Notes under the pieces: model-generated
What the model was told of the DNA's origin: nothing
The model's input: only the letters and a program-made list of their open reading frames with translations
Database searches by the model: none
Position numbers and translations under genes: made by a program
Shown: positions 40,194 to 45,495 of the stretch, one piece after another
Layout of the letters: every line of letters starts with the position of its first letter
How positions within the stretch are numbered: the stretch's first letter is position 1
From: Isoptericola luteus
GTDB lineage: Bacteria > Actinomycetota > Actinomycetes > Actinomycetales > Cellulomonadaceae
Assembly: GCF_020297055.1 (NCBI RefSeq)
Contig: NZ_JAIXCQ010000018.1
Location: 1 to 45,495, forward strand
DNA length: 45,495 bases
Direction: 5' to 3'

Positions 40194-42242
40194 GTGACGT
40201 CACCGCAGCCCACGCCGCCCGCGCCGATCGGGCGCATCCCCGTGCTCGAGGTCTCCCCCGTCGTGGAGGGAGGCCGGTGGCCCGCGAAGGCCGCGGTCGG
40301 CGAGGTCGTGCCCGTCGAGGCCACCGTGTTCCGCGAGGGGCACGACGCCGTCTCCGCCACCGCCGTCCTCGTGGCCCCCGACGGCACGGACCACTCCACC
40401 GCGCCCATGACCGACGTCGCGCCCGGCCTCGACCGGTTCCGCGGGTTCCTGCAGCCCGACGCCACCGGGGAGTGGTCCTTCCGCGTCGAGGCCTGGTCCG
40501 ACCCGTACGCGACCTGGGCCCACGACGCCGCCATCAAGTTCGAGGCCGGCCAGGACGTCGACCTCATGCTCGCCGAGGGCGAGCGGATCTTCGACCGCAT
40601 CGTCACGCCCGCGTCCCAGGCCGCCCGGACCCGCCAGGACGCCGACGTCCTGGCGGCCGCCGCCCGCGAGCTGGCCGACGACGCCCGGCCCCCGGAGGCC
40701 CGGTTCGCGATGGCGATGACGACGGCGGTCAAGGACGCCCTGCGCCGCTCCCCGCTGCGCGAGCTGGTGACCGCGAGCGCCACCTACCCCCTGCGCGTGA
40801 GCCGGCCGCTGGCGCTCGCCGGGAGCTGGTACGAGATGTTCCCCCGTTCCGAGGGAGCCACGCAGGAGCGCGGCGTGTGGCGCTCGGGCACGTTCCGCAC
40901 GGCGGCGAAGCGCCTGCCCGCCATCGCGGAGATGGGGTTCGACGTCGTCTACCTCACGCCGGTGCACCCCATCGGCACCACGTTCCGCAAGGGCCGCAAC
41001 AACACCCTCGACCCGCAGCCCGGCGATCCGGGCAGCCCGTACGCGATCGGTTCGCCGGACGGCGGGCACGACGCCGTCCACCCGGAGCTGGGCACCGAGC
41101 AGGACTTCCGCGACTTCGTCTCCGCCGCCCACGAGAACGACCTCGAGGTGGCGCTCGACCTCGCGCTGCAGTGCTCCCCCGACCACCCCTGGGTCACCGA
41201 GCACCCGGAGTGGTTCACGGTGCGCGCGGACGGCACGATCGCCTACGCCGAGAACCCGCCGAAGAAGTACCAGGACATCTACCCGCTAAGCTTCGACACC
41301 GACCCCGAGGGGCTGAGCGCCGAGATCCTGCGGATCGTGCTGCTGTGGATCGACCGGGGCGTCACCGCCTTCCGCGTCGACAACCCGCACACCAAGCCCC
41401 TGGACTTCTGGGAGTGGCTGCTCGCCCGCGTGCACGCCGAGCACCCCGACGTGATCTTCCTGTCCGAGGCGTTCACGCGGCCCGCGATGATGGCCACGCT
41501 CGCGCGGATCGGCTTCCACCAGTCGTACACGTACTTCACGTGGCGCAACACCAAGGCCGAGATCGAGGAGTACCTCACGGAGGTCTCCGGTCCTGCCGGC
41601 TCCGTGCTGCGCCCGTCCTTCTGGCCGACGACGCACGACATCCTCCCCCCGTACCTGCAGCACGGCGGCGTGGCGGGGTTCGCGGTGCGCGCCGTGCTGG
41701 CGGCCACCGGCAGCCCGACGTGGGGGATCTACTCCGGGTACGAGCTCGTGGAGAACGTGCCGCGCCCGGGCGTCGAGGAGCAGATCGACAACGAGAAGTA
41801 CGAGCTCAAGCCCCGGGACTGGTCGCAGGCCGAGGTGATCGGCATCTCGACGCTGCTGCGCCGGCTCAACGAGCTCCGCCGCGCCCACCCGGCCCTCCAG
41901 CAGCTCCGCGACCTCACCGTGCACCCGACGACGAACGACCAGGTCGTGGCGTTCTCCCGGCGCGTGCGGGCGGAGCACCTGCCGGCCACGGGGCACGCCG
42001 GCAGCCAGGACGACGTCGTGCTCGTCGTGCTCAACCTCGACCCGTGGGGCGTCCAGGAGGCCACGGTCCTGCTCGACCTGGAGGCCCTCGGCCTCGCACG
42101 GCCGGACGGCGTCGAGGACCAGCCCTTCTTCGTCGCGCACGACGAGCTGTCCGGTGCCACGTACCCCTGGGGCGCGCATCCCTACGTGCGGCTGGAACCC
42201 CGGGTCCAGGTGGCGCACCTGCTGCGGGTGGGCCTGGCATGA
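40194..42242 (+). CDS. glgE: Alpha-1,4-glucan:maltose-1-phosphate maltosyltransferase
   Basis: 682 aa. GH13_3 enzyme that extends alpha-1,4-glucans using maltose-1-phosphate. An N-terminal beta domain ([23 protein letters not shown]) is followed by the barrel. [12 protein letters not shown] and [14 protein letters not shown] are GlgE hallmarks. The nucleophile is D396 ([10 protein letters not shown]) and the acid/base E425 (FLSEAFTRP), at nearly the positions known in Streptomyces GlgE. The GTG start was chosen from the -10 spacing. It forms an operon with treS and mak, which make its donor sugar. A branching enzyme (glgB) is expected beyond the window. Confidence 0.97.
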   Translation: MTSPQPTPPAPIGRIPVLEVSPVVEGGRWPAKAAVGEVVPVEATVFREGHDAVSATAVLVAPDGTDHSTAPMTDVAPGLDRFRGFLQPDATGEWSFRVEAWSDPYATWAHDAAIKFEAGQDVDLMLAEGERIFDRIVTPASQAARTRQDADVLAAAARELADDARPPEARFAMAMTTAVKDALRRSPLRELVTASATYPLRVSRPLALAGSWYEMFPRSEGATQERGVWRSGTFRTAAKRLPAIAEMGFDVVYLTPVHPIGTTFRKGRNNTLDPQPGDPGSPYAIGSPDGGHDAVHPELGTEQDFRDFVSAAHENDLEVALDLALQCSPDHPWVTEHPEWFTVRADGTIAYAENPPKKYQDIYPLSFDTDPEGLSAEILRIVLLWIDRGVTAFRVDNPHTKPLDFWEWLLARVHAEHPDVIFLSEAFTRPAMMATLARIGFHQSYTYFTWRNTKAEIEEYLTEVSGPAGSVLRPSFWPTTHDILPPYLQHGGVAGFAVRAVLAATGSPTWGIYSGYELVENVPRPGVEEQIDNEKYELKPRDWSQAEVIGISTLLRRLNELRRAHPALQQLRDLTVHPTTNDQVVAFSRRVRAEHLPATGHAGSQDDVVLVVLNLDPWGVQEATVLLDLEALGLARPDGVEDQPFFVAHDELSGATYPWGAHPYVRLEPRVQVAHLLRVGLA

Positions 42243-42252
42243 GGGCGCGGTC

Positions 42253-44081
<1,829 letters not shown>

Positions 44082-44085
<4 letters not shown>

Positions 44086-45479
44086 CCGGCGTCTGGGTGC
44101 AGCCCGCGGGCGCGGAGCCCGACCCGACCGTCGGGGAGCTCCTCGCCGCATGGCTGCCCGGACGGCGCTGGTTCCCCGGCAGCGGCTCCGTGCACGCCGA
44201 GCCCTGGCTCGCGGTGACGTTCGACGACGCCGGACCCGGACCCGGACCCTGGGCCTCGGCGCCGGGGGCGGACGTCGTCGTCCTGCTCGTACGGCTGACC
44301 GGCGCGGGCCTGCCCGGCGGGACGGCCGTGGTGCAGGTGCCGCTGGTGCTCTCCTCCGCCGCCGAGCGCGGGCCCGGGTTCATCGCCGTGGTGACCACGG
44401 GGTCCGGCGACGTCGCCGTGCACGACGGCGCCGCGCACCCCGCCTTCTGGCTCGCCCTCCTGCACACGATGGGGCTGGACGACGCCGCGGACGACGCCCT
44501 CGTCGCCGGCGGCCGCGTGCTCGCCGGCGAGCAGTCGAACACGAGCGTGGTGCTGCCGGGGGTGCCGTCGCCGGCGGGCACCGGCGGGATGCTCAAGATC
44601 CTGCGCACCGTGGTGCCCGGCCCGCACCCGGACGTCGTGGTGCCGCAGGCCCTCACCCGCGCGGGATTCGCGGGCGTGCCGCGGTTCCTCGGCGCGCTGG
44701 AGGTGGAGACGCCGGTGGTCGGCGCGAGCACGACCGACGGCGCCCGGTGGCCCGGCGGCCCGACGGCGCTCGCGGTGCTGGCCGAGCTGGTGCCAGGCGC
44801 CCGCGACGGCTTCGAGCTCGCGTGCGAGCTCGCCGGCCGCGACGAGTCCTTCGCGCCCCGGGCGGCCGAGCTCGGCGGCGTCGTCGCGGAGCTGCACACC
44901 GTGCTGCGTCAGGCTTTGCCGCCGGGCCCCCGGCTGGTTCCGCACGACTTCGTCGAGGCGCTGCGTCGCCGCGCAGCGACGGCGGTGGCCGAGGCGCCCG
45001 CTCTCGCCGCGCGGTCGGCGGCGATCACCGCCCTGCTCGACGACCTCGAGCGACGGCTCCCGGCGCTGCGGCTGCAGGCGATCCACGGCGACCTGCACCT
45101 GGGGCAGGCGCTGTACGGCCCGTCGGGATGGAAGGTGCTCGACTTCGAGGGGGAGCCGCAGCGCCCCGCCGCGGAGCGCACCGCTCCCGACCTGCCGGCA
45201 CGCGACGTCGCCGGGATGCTGCGCTCGTTCGGGTACGCGGCGGCCGTGGGCGGCGCGTCCGCCCCGGTCGGTTGGTACTCCGAGGCGGGGCAGGCGTTCC
45301 TCGACGCGTACCGGGAGCGCGCCGACGCCCCGGAGGCGGACCCGCCGACGGCGGAGGTGGTGCTGCGGGCGCTCGTGCTGGACAAGGCGCTCTACGAGGT
45401 GGTGTACGAGACCCGGCAGCGGCCCGACTGGGTGCACATCCCCCTCACCGGCGTCGACCAGGCGCTGAACCTGTTGTGA
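44082..45479 (+). CDS. mak: Maltokinase
   Basis: 465 aa. ATP-dependent phosphorylation of maltose at C1 to maltose-1-phosphate, the GlgE donor. The N-terminal cap ([13 protein letters not shown]) is typical of actinobacterial maltokinases. The kinase-fold catalytic loop HGDLHLGQ begins at H335 (D337) and is followed by VLDFEGEP (metal-binding Asp). It is coupled to treS by ATGA. The TGA stop falls within a dispersed palindromic repeat (45475 onward). Confidence 0.95.
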
Positions 45480-45495
45480 GCGGGCGATCGGCCCC
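45475..45495. repeat. Dispersed palindromic repeat at the 3' end of mak (cut by window edge)
   Basis: TGTGAGCGGGCGATCGGCCCC is identical over 21 nt to the start of moeA copy 2 (22503-22523), and its first 14 nt match copy 1. It provides the mak stop codon (TGA at 45477-45479). Confidence 0.9.

Overview
This is a very GC-rich window (mostly above 70 % by eye) from an actinobacterium. Several things point that way: a GlgE/TreS/maltokinase route, leaderless genes with a TAnnnT -10 hexamer 6-8 nt before the start, a HemD fused to an OmpR-type winged helix, HisKA_3-like signalling and SipW-type secreted proteins. A Cellulosimicrobium- or Cellulomonas-like member of the Micrococcales is my best guess, but I could not search for this.

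Layout. (1) 1-294 (-): start of a T7SS-type secreted/polymorphic-toxin protein, broken by an in-frame amber codon. (2) 415-11677 (-): assimilatory nitrate reduction. It holds a NarK-type transporter, the nitrate reductase NasA, an FAD/2Fe-2S electron-transfer subunit, a small P-loop kinase, nirB, nirD, the siroheme methyltransferase cobA and hemD-wHTH. (3) 11886-12956 (-): a TDT/SLAC1-like anion transporter, divergent from (4) 13155-21599 (+): respiratory narGHJI and narK, followed by molybdenum-cofactor genes moeA, mobA, a DUF6457-like gene, moaA and moaD (21685-25498). (5) 25587-27408 (-): etfBA. (6) 27626-28227 (-): hicAB. (7) 28254-28821: 568 bases with no convincing gene. (8) 28822-34731 (-): a two-component system followed by a secreted/cell-surface module. 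The module has a protein with an alternate (SipW-type) signal peptide, an acidic-tailed protein, an ER-type signal peptidase, a surface protein with an LPTAG-type sorting signal, and a sortase. (9) 34829-38936 (+): glgX and an FAD-binding dehydrogenase. (10) 38972-40147: a TetR regulator divergent from two tiny membrane-protein genes, with a double operator between them. (11) 40194-45479 (+): glgE, treS and mak.

How the genes work together. Regions 2-4 form one nitrogen-oxide block: uptake, cytoplasmic assimilation to ammonia (NasA, NirBD with siroheme supplied by CobA/HemD), membrane respiration (NarGHI), and the Mo-bis-MGD cofactor both nitrate reductases need. Regions 9 and 11 are alpha-glucan metabolism: GlgX debranches, TreS and Mak turn trehalose/maltose into maltose-1-phosphate, and GlgE polymerises it. 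Region 8 looks like a self-contained, signal-regulated surface-assembly system.

The most unusual signals are large palindromic elements. Some sit in frame inside coding sequences (nasA once as a tandem pair, moeA twice). Others supply or overlap stop codons (the NasA partner subunit, moaD/etfA, mak). The second is the SipW/sortase/two-component locus with a non-canonical sorting motif and a low-GC patch in one cargo gene.
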